64,000 nt of DNA, taken from assembly GCA_000310025.1 (NCBI GenBank), contig FN649737.1, positions 3,717,018 through 3,781,017 on the forward strand, in the 5' to 3' direction. This DNA is from Ectocarpus siliculosus (Eukaryota; Sar; Phaeophyceae; Ectocarpales; Ectocarpaceae). The stretch's first letter is position 1. Each line of letters starts with the position of its first letter. The notes under the pieces are model-generated. The model was not told the DNA's origin and ran no database searches. It saw only the letters and a list, made by a program, of their open reading frames with translations. A program made the position numbers and the translations under genes. Of this stretch, positions 1-12,400 are shown piece after piece.

Positions 1-1724
1 TCCACTCATTGGCGCGTCCCTTGCTGAAACTGACAACACATATGAGCACGGGTGCTTCCACTCATTGGCGCGTCCCGTACTGATACGTGTATGACTTCGT
101 TTTCGATGCGTGGAGATCGGTTAATTCTACTCGCCAACAGCACGGGTGCGTCCACTCATTGGCGCGTCCCGTGCAGATACGTGTACGGCGTTTTTNNNNN
201 NNNNNNNNNNNNNNNNNNNNNNNNNNNNNNNNNNNNNNNNNNNNNNNNNNNNNNNNNNNNNNNNNNNNNNNNNNNNNNNNNNNNNNNNNNNNNNNCCGAA
301 TATTTCTCTCTTTGGAACACTAGCGATGGTTTCTCTTCTTTTTTTTTTATATGTATATTTTCTTGGATTCGGTGAACCCCGGTTCGCCATCGGCACGGGT
401 GCTTCCACTCATTGGCGCGTCCCGTGCTGATACGTGTTTTTTTTTTTTTCGATGCGTTGGATACGGTGAACTCCACTTGCCAACAGCGCGGGTGCTTCCA
501 CTCATTGGCGCGTCCCTCGCTGAAACTGACAACACATATGCAGCACGGGTGCTTCCACTCATTGGCGCGTCCCGTGCTGATACGTGTTTTTTTTTTTTTC
601 GATGCGTTGGATACGGTGAACTCCACTTGCCAACAGCGCGGGTGCTTCCACTCATTGGCGCGTCCCTCGCTGAAACTGACAACACATTTGCAGCACGGGT
701 GCTTCCACTCATTGGCGCGTCCCTTGCTGAAACTGACAACACATATGAGCACGGGTGCTTCCACTCATTGGCGCGTCCCGTACTGATACGTGTATGACTT
801 CGTTTTCGATGCGTGGAGATCGGTTAATTCTACTCGCCAACAGCACGGGTGCGTCCACTCATTGGCGCGTCCCGTGCTGATACGTGTACGGCGTTTTTGT
901 TCTTTCTTTTTGAGATCGGTTAACTCTACTCGCCAACAGCACTCATTGGCGCGTCCCTTGCTGAAACTGACAACACATATGCAGCACGGGTGCTTCCACT
1001 CATTGGCGCGTCCCGTACTGATACGTGTACGACTTCGTTTTCGATGCGTGGAGATCGGTTAATTCTACTCGCCAACAGCACGGGTGCGTCCACTCATTGG
1101 CGCGTCCCGTGCTGATACGTGTACGGCGTTTTGTTCTTTCTTTTTGAGATCGGTTAACTCTACTCGCCAACAGCACGAGTGCTTCCACTCGTTGGCGCGT
1201 CCCGTGCTGAGGCTGACAACACATATGCAGCACGGGTGCTTCCACTCATTGGCGCGTCCCGTACTGATGCATGATTTGTGGTATTTCCTACCGCTGCGTT
1301 GAATTCGGTTAACTCTACTCGCCAACAGCGCGGGTGCTTCCACTCATTGGCGCGTCCCGTGCTGATACATGTACGGCGTTTTGTTCTTTCTTTTTGAGAT
1401 CGGTTAACTCTACTCACCAACAGCACGAGTGCTTCCACTCATTGGCGCGTCCCGTGCTGAGGCTGACATCACATATGCAGCACGGGTGCTTCCACTCATT
1501 GGCGCGTCCCGTACTGATGCATGATTTGTGGTATTTTTCTACCGCTGCGTTGGATTCGGTTAACTCTACTCGCCAACAGCGCGGGTGCTTCCACTCATTG
1601 GCGCATCCCGTGCTGATACATGTATGACTTCGTGTTTCGTTGCGTTGAGATCGGTTAACTTCCACTCGCCAACAGCACGGACGAGTGCTTCCACTATTGG
1701 CGCGTCCCGTGCTGGTGCGTGTCC
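1..1724. repeat. Tandem minisatellite array with higher-order structure
   Basis: About 20 copies of a ~38 bp core (GCACGGGTGCTTCCACTCAT followed by TGGCGCGTCCCGTGC) are spaced alternately by ~57 and ~93 bp. The spacers come in a few types: AACTGACAACACATATG; a T-tract plus GATGCGTTGG; or TTTTGTTCTTTCTTTTTGAG plus ATCGGTTAA. Positions 393-542 and 543-692 are nearly identical 150 bp higher-order units; 1172-1327 and 1428-1580 form another similar pair. Each core begins with GCACGGG and ends with CCCGTGC, so a single unit could form a 7 bp stem. The array is interrupted by the gap at 196-295 and runs off the left edge. Reading frames stay open through it on both strands, but they only translate the repeat and I do not call them genes. 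Confidence 0.9.
196..295. other. Assembly gap (100 N) in tandem array
   Basis: A run of exactly 100 N inside the tandem array. A round number suggests an unknown gap size, probably caused by array collapse. Confidence 0.95.
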
Positions 1725-3793
1725 TTGTTTTTTTTTTTTCATTGAGATCACTTCCGCATAGACAATCCTACGGCAGGTTGACGAGTTTTTGGCATGCATC
1801 AATTGCTGTCCGGGCGTTTTTGGTCGCTTAATCGTCGATGGACGTGACGTATTCTTATAGAAGGTTTGTGTCACAGCGGAATTAAATTTGACGTGATGCC
1901 CCTCGAGACCGTGATGCACTCACATGGACCGCTACCTGACGTTCCTCGCGAGTTCGAACCTCGCGTGTCACTTTCACCTCCCCCCCCTATTTTTTTCTCA
2001 TCTTCTTTTTCCTTATGCATACAGCACGTAGTTCGCTGTCTCGTTTTTTTTTCTCGTCTTCTTTGTTTTTCAGTCTTTTTCTTTGAGTCTTTCTCTCGCA
2101 TGCATGTGTTTTTGCTTTTATCCGTTCCCGTGAATGCTGTTGAATGCACTTTCCGATTACGTATGCGGCCGCTTTGTATGCCATGGGACTTGTCGATACC
2201 ATCAGTGGGGACTTGTCAATACCATCCGTGGAGACGATTGCTTACGTGAGTGGGCATATTATCGTCGATTCCTTCAGCTATATGCCCCTCTGTGCGCGGC
2301 ACAGACAAGATTGTACCGGCAAGTAGTCCCTAGTAAGCCGGGGGAAACAGAAAACAAGGCACCTGCCTCATGTGCATACTCGTGACAGCATCATGCCCTA
2401 CTGCCGCGGGTCGATTGGTTATGTCCGATGGCGCAGGGTTCCTCCACCCCGTGCAGTACAATGGCTGCTATCAACCGCGACAAGTCAGCGTGCGACCATA
2501 CAACAGGCCCCGCTCTTTCTTTCTTGCCGTTGAATTTTTTTCTTCAGAGAGAGTACGTCTCGGTTGGGACGAACCGCATTTTTTTTCTTCAGCGAGAGTA
2601 CGTCTCGGTTGGGATGAACCGCATCCCATGTTTGGGAAGGGACCTATCTGAGCGGCGCGGCGAGCGAGACTGCGGTGGCTTGCCGCCGCTTATCTTACTG
2701 CACCCTCCCCCCTCGTGCTAAATGCACGCAGCGATGAGGTCACAAGAGTAGCGGGACGCGAATAGGAACACGGCCGACACGATGGATGTTGGACACGAGT
2801 ACACACCTTTATATGGAGAGTCGCGTGCTGGTCACTTCCCCAATGCTTGCGCCGTGTCCCGTCCCGTCCTTTTCTAAACTGCCGCCGCTACTGCGTTAGG
2901 CGGCTGCTGCTGTCCTTCCGTTGCTTCACGCGCTCTGTAGCTGTCACACGTTACCCGACTTTGCTACAGCCCCTGCGTGGACTCGATCACGGAATGACAC
3001 CCCCAACTATAGACTAATAATTCCAAACACCGTGACCCTGGGTTTCCGGTAGAAAATGAAGCCAAATTCTAATTCGACTGTTACAAAATAAACACCAGTT
3101 TATTCTATCTGCTTCGACGAACAAACCTTCCTTTAATTCTGACAAAGGGCTGGCTTGCCCTGCTGGCTGTGTCTAGGACGAACGACTACCACATGAGAGG
3201 GTTAGAACAGAGGGCGCTCAAGTCTAGGACACCTGAACCCGAAACGACTCCCTCTGCGGGCCCACAATATCTCACTGGTCACTTGAGGTCCCCCGAGAGC
3301 CGTTGCGACCGTTTCACCTACAGTCCCATAACGGTCAAGCCCACAGTACGTATCTATGTATGCAGCACGCGTGCTATGTTGCTACGCTGGCAATGCTGTC
3401 CTGCTGCACTGTGCACCGACGACTAATTTCTACTTAAATGCTTCACGAGTCTCGACACCGCCAGCGAGCCAATTCTGGCGGCGTTGCCACGTACTGTAGC
3501 CATGCCCGGACAACCGCCTCCCTGGCGTTGTCCGAAACGGTCCTCAAGCCATGAGATGTTGTTCGTCGCGCGCTGCGGCGCGTCCATTTGTCTTCAGCGG
3601 GTTCCATCGGTTGCGGCATGCCGGATATTTGATCCTGGAGTAGTCTGAGCAATCAGTTGCGATACACACGGCAGCGGTAATCGCAGAAAGTTGTTCGTTG
3701 TGTCGTATGATGCGCACTCTACTCCATCTTTAGTGGCGGCATGCGTAATATGAAAGATACCGTAATGATATCCGAACCTCCTCGCCTTGGCAG
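1725..3793. other. No gene recognised; possible 5' region of the coiled-coil gene
   Basis: I see no convincing coding sequence here. There is a T-rich stretch at 1985-2110, a small direct repeat around GGGACTTGTCGATACCATC (2176-2224), and a ~48 bp direct duplication at about 2530-2626. Each copy of that duplication starts with a T-tract ending TTCTTCAG, followed by GAGAGTACGTCTCGGTTGGG. Both copies therefore resemble splice acceptors. The upstream exons of the coiled-coil gene should lie here or beyond the tandem array, but I could not identify them. Confidence 0.5.
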
Positions 3794-6700
3794 GATCGGC
3801 TACGGCAGTGCGCGGAGGAGCTGCAAGGAGCCCTGCTCGACCTGAGGGCGAGAGACTCAGAGCTAGACGGCGTTAAGGAAGAAGCCTCGGCCCTGTCCAG
3901 CAGGATGGATGGCATCCAAGAGTCAGCCCGCAGGGCTAGGTCAGAGGCTGTCGAGTGGAAGGCCCTAGCCGAGAGGTACACCTTGTGCCAATGTGTCTGT
4001 CGTATATATATCTTTTTGTTTCTGTATGCCAACGTCCATGTCCACAGCAATGGTTCCACCCGGATTTTGGGGGGCGGGGGGGGGCGACCGAAGTCCCTGG
4101 AGGCTCTGGAGACCACATCGAACCCACGTTTTCGCGCAATCATGAGGGGCATGGACGAACCCGTGTTAGGCAAAATGGAATGAACCGTGGAACGAAAATG
4201 AAATGAGCATGGAATGGAACACAGGGTATATCATGGAATGGAACACGTAATGCCATGATATATAGCACGCAACGAAAATGTGGATTGACGCAGGGCCGAG
4301 AGCCGTTTGGAGGAGAGCGATAGGCTCAGGCGCTCGGCACAGGAGCAGCGGTCTCAGTCTGACCAGATCGACCGGAAGAACCGGGCCGAGATGGCCAGGC
4401 TCGAAGATGCCAAGAAGACCCTCGAACAGGAAAGGAGGGCGTTTGGCGAAGAGAGTGCAAGGGTAGCGGAGAAGGAAGCCGAAGCGAGAAGCATGGCAAA
4501 GTCCATGGACAAGACTCGGAGGTGCGACTGGCTTGTTTATTGTGTGTGGTTGGTTTCCGTGCCTTGTGTTTTGTTTTTTCTCCTGCTGCAGTTCGTCTTC
4601 TGCCTTCTTCTGGTCTCACGGATTTGGTAAATGGCAACAGCGGCGACTGCAGCAACACCATTGACATCAATACAAACGTACAAAAGACAGCTACAGCAGT
4701 GGCCTGGCTTCCAGGTAGATCATTCCGCTGTCCACGGGAGGCATCGCATGAGGTGTTTGTTCATTCAGCTAGGCGCCAAGCCACCTTTACGATTTAAACC
4801 GACGTTTCAAATTCCTTGCGAAACTCGTCAGAAAGAAGCGCTGTAGCTCTACCCCAGCGGCACCCGCGCTCGCAACGCCTTGCCCGGGCAGCCTGGAGCA
4901 CGCCTTGAACCCAACTTGCACTGCACCCCGGCAATACGTGTCCACCCAAGCTCTTGCGAGTCATTCTCGCCTCCCTAGCTTATTTCCATATCGGGTGTGT
5001 GCGCGTCCTTTCCTTCACCGGGTGCTTGACGTGTACAATTGTGGTTGGGAACGTCTAGGCGGTTAACGGAGCGGGAAGAGGAGTTGTCCATCCGTGATGA
5101 GGCGTTATCGGCAAGGGAGGAGGCGGCGAGAAGGGCCACGGAGGAAGCGCAAGGCGTTCGCAAAGAGATCGAAAGGCAAGGACCTTGCCACTTCCGTGGC
5201 ACCGTAGCGGCGAGTTGTTATAGTAAAGCGTGCGCGTGAACAGAAGGTCGTCACTTGCCAAGTTACAAAAAGTTGAGTTTCAACAACTAGGGTTCCTCGT
5301 ATGGAACGGCGAGCAGCGCAAAGAGAACCTTTGAAGCTGCACAAGATAAGTTTCGGATATCGTCAAGAGGTCGTGTTGCTTGGCCTAGCAATGAGTGTCA
5401 ATGCCAATGCTACAGCCAACATCCGATCGAGGAGACCGGAAGGCTCACGACAACGCTCGCTTCGAATTGGTCGCACCTCCTTCTTTCGAGCGTGGCGAGT
5501 TGTACTAGCCTTGTCGTCGCCGACGGTCAGCGTGCTCTGTTCGCCCGCAAGTGTTTGGTTGACTCTAGCGGTCAGAGTGACGGGGCACACAGACGTCAAG
5601 ACCCCTTGCCCCTCATATTGTCTTGACGTGCCTTGCTACCCCTACCCCCCCCCTCACCTTGTCGACAAGACTAGTGCAGCTGTTAGTTTGTGGAGAGTCG
5701 TGTTTCCCCTGTCAAATGAATCTTCTACGCACCCCTTGTCGGACCAACTGTTCCCGATTTCCAGCCTTCGCGAGATTCTTTTCGCTCAAGAGCGAGAGGT
5801 GACGACCAAGGCCAAGTCCTTGACGGCCAGGGAGCAGCAGCTCGCTCAGGCCGAGAAACAGATCGTCGCGAAGGAGGAGAGGGTTTCGAAAAAAGAGGCG
5901 GGGGTCTCGAACAAGGAGATGGACGTGTCCGAGAAGGAGAGGCGGGTGTTCGAGAAGCAACAGGCGTTGTCCTGCAGGGAGGCGAGCGTTTCGGAGGCGG
6001 AGGGTAGGGTTTCCGCAGAGGCAAGGAGGCTTTCTGACCTGTCCAAGGACTTGACGCGGAAAAAAGAGGAGGCCGACGAGCGCGAGAAGAGGTACGGTGG
6101 GGCGAGAAGAGGTACTGTGGGCGCTTTTGGATTGTCTTCGGTTCGCGGCGGTATCGTTAGGGTTTAGTGTGAAGTACGATTTGATACGGCGTTGTGCAGT
6201 TTATGGTTTGTCTCTCTTCTGTGAAGTGGAACAAGAAAAGGGTGGACGCGAGGGCAACAAGAAGAACTGCTAAATGTTCGCGGCTTTCCCATGCGAATAA
6301 GTAGTACGGTCGACGTTGTTAATCGAGGGGCCGGTGTGGCAGGGGTTTGTGGTTGAGCAATGCGTTAGAACAAGAGTGATTCTACAGCTTATTGTGAGTC
6401 CGAGGGGCCGACTATACAATCGCTAGGATATGTATTGTTTTTTCTTTTTCGAACAGCATTGATAACAAATCAGACACGACGGGTCAACCTGATTCACATA
6501 GGGGCACTGTTCACCGCTCACGGTCCTCAAAGGGCTGACGGCACGTGGTGATTGTCGGCGGTAACGCGAGCACAGTGACAAATGCGCCATTGCCAGAAGC
6601 TCGAAAAGGGAAGAAGGGGGGGCATGTCTTCTGTTGTACTTGAACGTTTGCTCCCACCAGGGTTTCGACCCTTCGGCCTTGACCTTGGGTAAGATTTGGC

Positions 6701-9396
6701 GCTGTGATTGCATCCGCGAAGCTACACCCGGTGGAGTCATAGTGATGTGCTTCTTGAGCCCTGAGGTACGTGTTGTTTTCTCGGCTGCAACTTCTACCGC
6801 ACGTCCTCGATAGTATTGTCGGAAATGGGCCTGATATATTGTTCGAACTAACTTAGTAGTGGGATGTGCGCTGCGGGCGGCCGGATGCTCGATGGTGGGA
6901 AGGTTTAACGCTGCAGCGGAGAAGCTTACCCAAGACGCTGCTCGTCTGGAGTCGGAGCTGGAGGCAGCCCAGGTGACACTTGATCGAGTCAGGCGGCACG
7001 GACGGTAGCACGTACGGGTACAGCGGACACGAAAAACACACGGTGCCTTGTGGACCGTGCGTACGTCTGTAACGCCTTACACAATCTCCTTGTACTTCAC
7101 AACTGTAGGCGAGTCCCGCCGACTTCACACGTAGTCCCATGTTTTTTTTCTTCATGCCGCCTTTAGCATCATTGGCCCGTATTGTTTAACTTGAAGTTCT
7201 GACTTGGCGGGCCGTGGTGCAACATCTCGATGTCGGGGCATAATTGGAACACCTTTGTGGTCGTCTTGAGGCACTTTCTCATCCTGAACTAGGAAAACAT
7301 AAACATAGGATGAACTTTTTTGTTTACCCTCAACGAGGCAAACACAGGGTGTTGTATGTGACAATTGGGATTGGATACCATAGCTTCCCCCCTACTCTAC
7401 CGACGGACTGTCGAAGTTCAAGTATCCAAGTTAAACGTTCAGTGGTGTGATTGGATCTTGTTTGTGATTTCGTCGCTGTCGTCATTGACCAACAGTCCGA
7501 GGTGCACACTAACCGGGAGCGCGCGGCAACCCTGTTGCGAGCTGAGCGACGTGTACAGGAGCGTGAGAAGTGGCTCGAGGGGGAGCAGCAAGAGCTAGAC
7601 CAGACGCGCGATCGGGTCAGTGGCTGCCCCTGCTGTAACGTTGTTGCCGCCTGTTTTTCTGCTTTCTTGCTGTAGCACAGCCTCCTCACACCCGTACTCA
7701 ATTTGATTTGTTATGTTTGTTATCCAACCGGACGGAGATGACCATCGCCTTTGATCTACTGTAGAGTTATTTAGTCTTGGCAGTCCTACTCCGAAAAGGG
7801 ACGCATGCAAGGACATCGAGAGGACGGGCAGGGGGGATAGCCATGCGCCAAACAAGCGAGTACGTCTCGAAGCGTTAGGATGATTGTTTTAGGCTAGCGC
7901 TGCGTGACGTGGCGGACAGATCGCGAAAATCAACTCCTTGTCGACTGCTGGCCCCGCATTGCCACAAAAAGGCGCCGCTCGCATGTGGCTTGATCAGTCT
8001 AGGTGGGGGTCGCCGGGCGAGTGCAAGCTTGTTGGGAATGCATCTGTAGGTGGGAAAACTAGAGGGGGAACAGCAAGAACTGGGCCTGTTGGTTGAACCC
8101 ATGCAGGTAGTCGGGAGAATCGTCCACGCCTGTGAGTGGTTGACCTAGGTTGTGCCTCACATTTAGTTTTTGATCTCGTAGCAACTCGCTTGTTTGAGAG
8201 GAGCAGCATGCCCGTTGGGTGGCATCTGCTGTCTAGAGCCCGAACTCATGGGAAACGACCCCCGTCTGGCTGCTCCCTCCGTCCATATCCGCCCACAACG
8301 TTTTTGATGTCATGTCATGTGATTTCATGCCATGTCCTGTCCTGTTATATCTTGTCCTACAGATGTCCTCCGAGGCTTCTCGTCTAGCGGTCAGCATCGG
8401 TGGTGTGGAGGAGAGAGTGTCTGCCGAGGCGAAGGTGGTCCAGCAAGAGAGAACTAACCTAGAGAAGCACAAGCGGAGGCTGCAAGCGGGGAAGGTACAG
8501 GGCTGCTGTGGAAAGCAGAGTGGGGATGGGATGGGATGGGATGGGACGGGACGGGATGGGTTGAGGCGGGATACCGCCGGAAAGACATACATATTTGAAC
8601 GGCACGATAAGGCTTCCGTGGGATACGATAGTACCGGACATTGTGGCGCGGGCTGGTTTGACTTGAGGGCCGGGGCTGGGGTGTGTGACACACTTACATG
8701 GGATAGATATTGTGTCGTGTGTTGTTGTGTGGTGTCAAGCCCTAGTTGTGCGCGGTGTTGGCTGTGTGGGTGGTTGGGCACAGCTTGAATTGAATGGAGC
8801 CCACCGTGTTGGTTGTGTGATGTGCCGGCGGTTTTCTTGCCGGCGGAATCGCTCCCATAGCTCAAACATTCGCCCCTCCGCCCACTGCGTCTGCGTTAGA
8901 ATCACGGGGTCCCCGCGGCTGGCCTCCACCTCCAGGATGAGGTGGTGTAGCTTCGGCTGCCACCAGCGGTGGTAGAACTTCCAAGACCAAAACGCTTGTA
9001 CATATCTGCGCCATAAGCAGCCGAGGATGATGTGCATGTGTTGGCAAAGCCCCCCAGTTCGGCTGTGTGTCTGTCCCCGTTGTCGTTGATGGAGTATTTC
9101 TGTCGCGGTCCCTTCCCCCAGGTCGAGCTGGACGAGCGACGCAAAGCCTTGGAAAGCGAGGAGAAAGCTCTAGACACCCGCTACAAGAACGCCGCTGCTA
9201 ACCTCGATGCTGAGAACAAGGCGGCGAGAGCTGAGTTAGCCGCGGCGAGGAAGGCCCTGGCAAGGGAAAAGGGCGAGCTGGCCTCCAAGACTAGGAACTG
9301 TGCTGCCGAGGCTGAGGCTGCTGCGAGAAAGGTACTTCGAGTCTGTGGAAGTCCGTTGCAGCTGTTGTGCTTGTTCTCCATGCTGTGTGAGAGGGA

Positions 9397-9467
<71 letters not shown>

Positions 9468-12400
9468 GAGATTTTGTCCGAAGGCAGCGGTTCTCCCCGA
9501 AAATGCTACCATACCATTTATTTGGTACACCCGAAGGACAAGTCAGTTTGACCCGGTGTCGGGGGCCTTTGAGAATGCAGTGCATTTAAGAATGCAGTGC
9601 GGACATTTGATATTCAATCACCCAGTGCAGTAAGGGGGAAGGCAAAGGCGAGCAATAGCTTCCAGGATTGGTTCGTCAAACAGGGGACCGGCAGAAAAGA
9701 CTTGGATCTGTCCGTAGTTACGTTGGAATTCACGATTTGTATGTAACGGTATGTTTGTGTATATTGCTACTATGTGGTGTGTCTGGTGTCCCATGACTAT
9801 ACGTTTTGTTTCGCGAGAACTCTAAGAGGTGGTGACTACCAGAGGAGAGTTCAGAAGGAGTTCGTCGGTGCCAATAGGCTTGTGCTCAATTTAGCAACAC
9901 GGTGCAGTCTATTCCCTCACCCGCATGGAGTCGTTATTGCCATATTTTCTGTTGTCATCAACGTTGTCTACGATGTTGTCGTTGATGCTGTGTTTGGTGT
10001 TGTCGTTGATTTTGTCTTTGATGCCTTCCTTCATCTCGTCACTGATTCTTTGTTTGGTGTGTCCGTGAAGCTGTCCTTGATGTTGTCTGTGGTGTTACTT
10101 TGATGTTGTCTTTGGTGTTGTCCTGAATACTATAGACCGCGGAGGCGGAGTCTTTGATGCGAAGGGCGAGGGAAAGAGAGCGTCAGGGCGCAGAGCAAGA
10201 CCGTCGAAGAGAGAGCGACAGGTGCGGGCAGCAACAGGGATTACATATTTTTTGCTACACGACGGGTGCTGCTGTGGAGCACGTGCAGACAATTTTTTTT
10301 CTGTCTTGCGGCCAATGTCGCTTATTCCTCCGACGTGTTTGCAACGCGAGGATGCAGAAGAATTATGGTACATGTAAAGCCTAAGACCCTTACCCTGTCT
10401 CTATGGCCGCGAATTGGAATTGTTTTGGCAGACGGGCGGTGGAACGTGAGCGGCAGGCGCTGTCTTTGCAAAAGGCAGCGCTCGAGAAAGAGGCCGGAGC
10501 TCTGCAGCATCAAGTGGCCGCCCTCTTGGAGCAAAGGTAACAAGCGGGGCAGTCGCATTTCTTTTTATACGGACATGGGTTAAAGTCGATGCCATGCATG
10601 CTAGAGGTTGTTGACCCCTACCACTACCGCATCTCTTCCATAAGTCCGGACGGATGTAGCCGACGCGGCGAACCGAAAGGCACAAGCGTGTTCCAACGTG
10701 GCGAGGCCTAGGAACGATCTTCGGCTGAGCTCACCCGGTGGACTGGCACATGTACCCCTGCCGGTTCAACGCTGACCCCATGTCTGTTCAAATGTTTAAT
10801 CCCCACCATGTGGTTTTTATCCCACCTTGATGATGGCAGAACCGTGGCGCAGAACGCTCTCGGAAGCAACAACAGCAATAGCAGCGCCAACGCTCTTTTC
10901 CAGGAGGCCGAGAACCGCATGCGACAGGCCGAGTTCCGCCACGAAAGGGCCGAACAACGAGAGGCCGCCGCCGCACAGCTTGAAGCCGCATTGAGGATTC
11001 GCGGCGCGGAGCTGTCAACTCGGGAAGAGGCAATATCTGCGGCGGCGGAGCTTTCTCTGGCGGCCTCTCAGAAACAAGCATCGTCGTTGTCTGTGCGAAA
11101 CAAGGGGGCCACGCGAAGATCGCCTGCCACCACTGTGGGCAAGCAACAGCAAGCACCACCTCCGGCGGACGATTTTTCTCTGGCAGTTTCAGAAGGGCAG
11201 GGATGGGCGGTTCCCGGCTCGCAGTCGCTCGCGCTCGGCTCGTCCATCCGCGAAGCCTCCGCGTCGTCTTACCACGGCGGCGGCGGCGTCAGCTGGGGTG
11301 GTGCTGGTACCGGCGATGGACCCGGCAAGAACCGGGAAGCCAACACAGGGCTGTCCGGTGTGCGCTTGCAAGGCGGGTCGCGCGCCGGCGTGGACGTGGA
11401 AACGCGAGAGCGGCAGCTCGAGGAGTGGTCTAACGCTCTAGCCGAGCAAGCAAGCGCCATGAGGGAGCAGGCGCTGAGGCTGGAGACTGCCTACGACCGG
11501 CTCAGGGAGAGAGAGGCCCAGCCGTCGTTCGAGCACCACGAGTCGGAAAGGCACCGCGGTGGGGGTGGTGGGGAGGCTGATAAGAATGACGCCGCTGACG
11601 AATCCCAGAGCATCACGTTGCAAACCGGGATGCACCACGAGCAGCGGCGCGTTGGAACGGATCCGTCTCAGGCTCGAGCCGCGACGACTCCCGCTGTCGC
11701 CGGTAGCGCCGTTGGCAGCACTAGGGATGCCGCCAGCGAGAGCCAGCAGCTGCAGCAGAGCCGACACCTAGAGCAGGAGACTGTCCGACTGGCTGAGAAG
11801 GCCAGGGAGCTGGATGCCGAGAGACATCGCCTCAAGCTGGCGGCCGAGTCCGCCGAGAAGGAGCACGCCCGGGCACAAGCGGAGCGACAAGCCGCCTCGG
11901 ACGCGACTAGAGACGCGGCGACCCTGAGGGTCGCGTTGGAGCGGGAGAAAACCCGGCTGGACGCCGAGAAAGGGGGACTGGCGGCGGAGAGGAGCCTGCT
12001 GGCAGCCGAAAGGGGAAGGCTTGCGACGGAACGGTCGCGTACTCGGAGAGAGGACGAGGCGGTCGCTCGTATGGGCTCAGCAGGTTTCCCGGGAGATGTG
12101 GAGGGGGGGAAAAACGACGAGAGTCAAAGCGCGGGTGTTTCGGGGGTCGAGTCTCAGGCCGCTGTCGCGGCCAGTGCTGCCGGGTTCGGAGAACGACCGG
12201 CCGGTTTAACAAGCACGCACGATAACGTTGGTTCCGCGGAAGCCGGCCACAACGCGTTGAGCACGCCGGTTGCAACCACGGGTACGACCATGGCGGCGGG
12301 GAGTCACCCGACGTCCGCCGGGGTGGCGGAAAGGCAGGGTCGTGCTGACCCAGCAAGTATGGGGCAAGTTATTTCCACCGAGGGTGGTAGCGGTGCTGCT

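Noticed and set aside
127-1919. Long reading frames across the tandem array on both strands
   Set aside because: They only translate the repeat core (for example GRANEWKHPC on the minus strand), cross the N gap, and show no independent protein features.
1941-1972. T-arm-like CGCGAG TTCGAAC CTCGCG suggesting a tRNA
   Set aside because: The T arm is good, but no matching acceptor, D or anticodon arm can be found at tRNA distance.
9290-9530. Minus-strand frames with long Ser-Leu runs
   Set aside because: They are translations of the (GA)n microsatellite; the same holds at 30994-31254.
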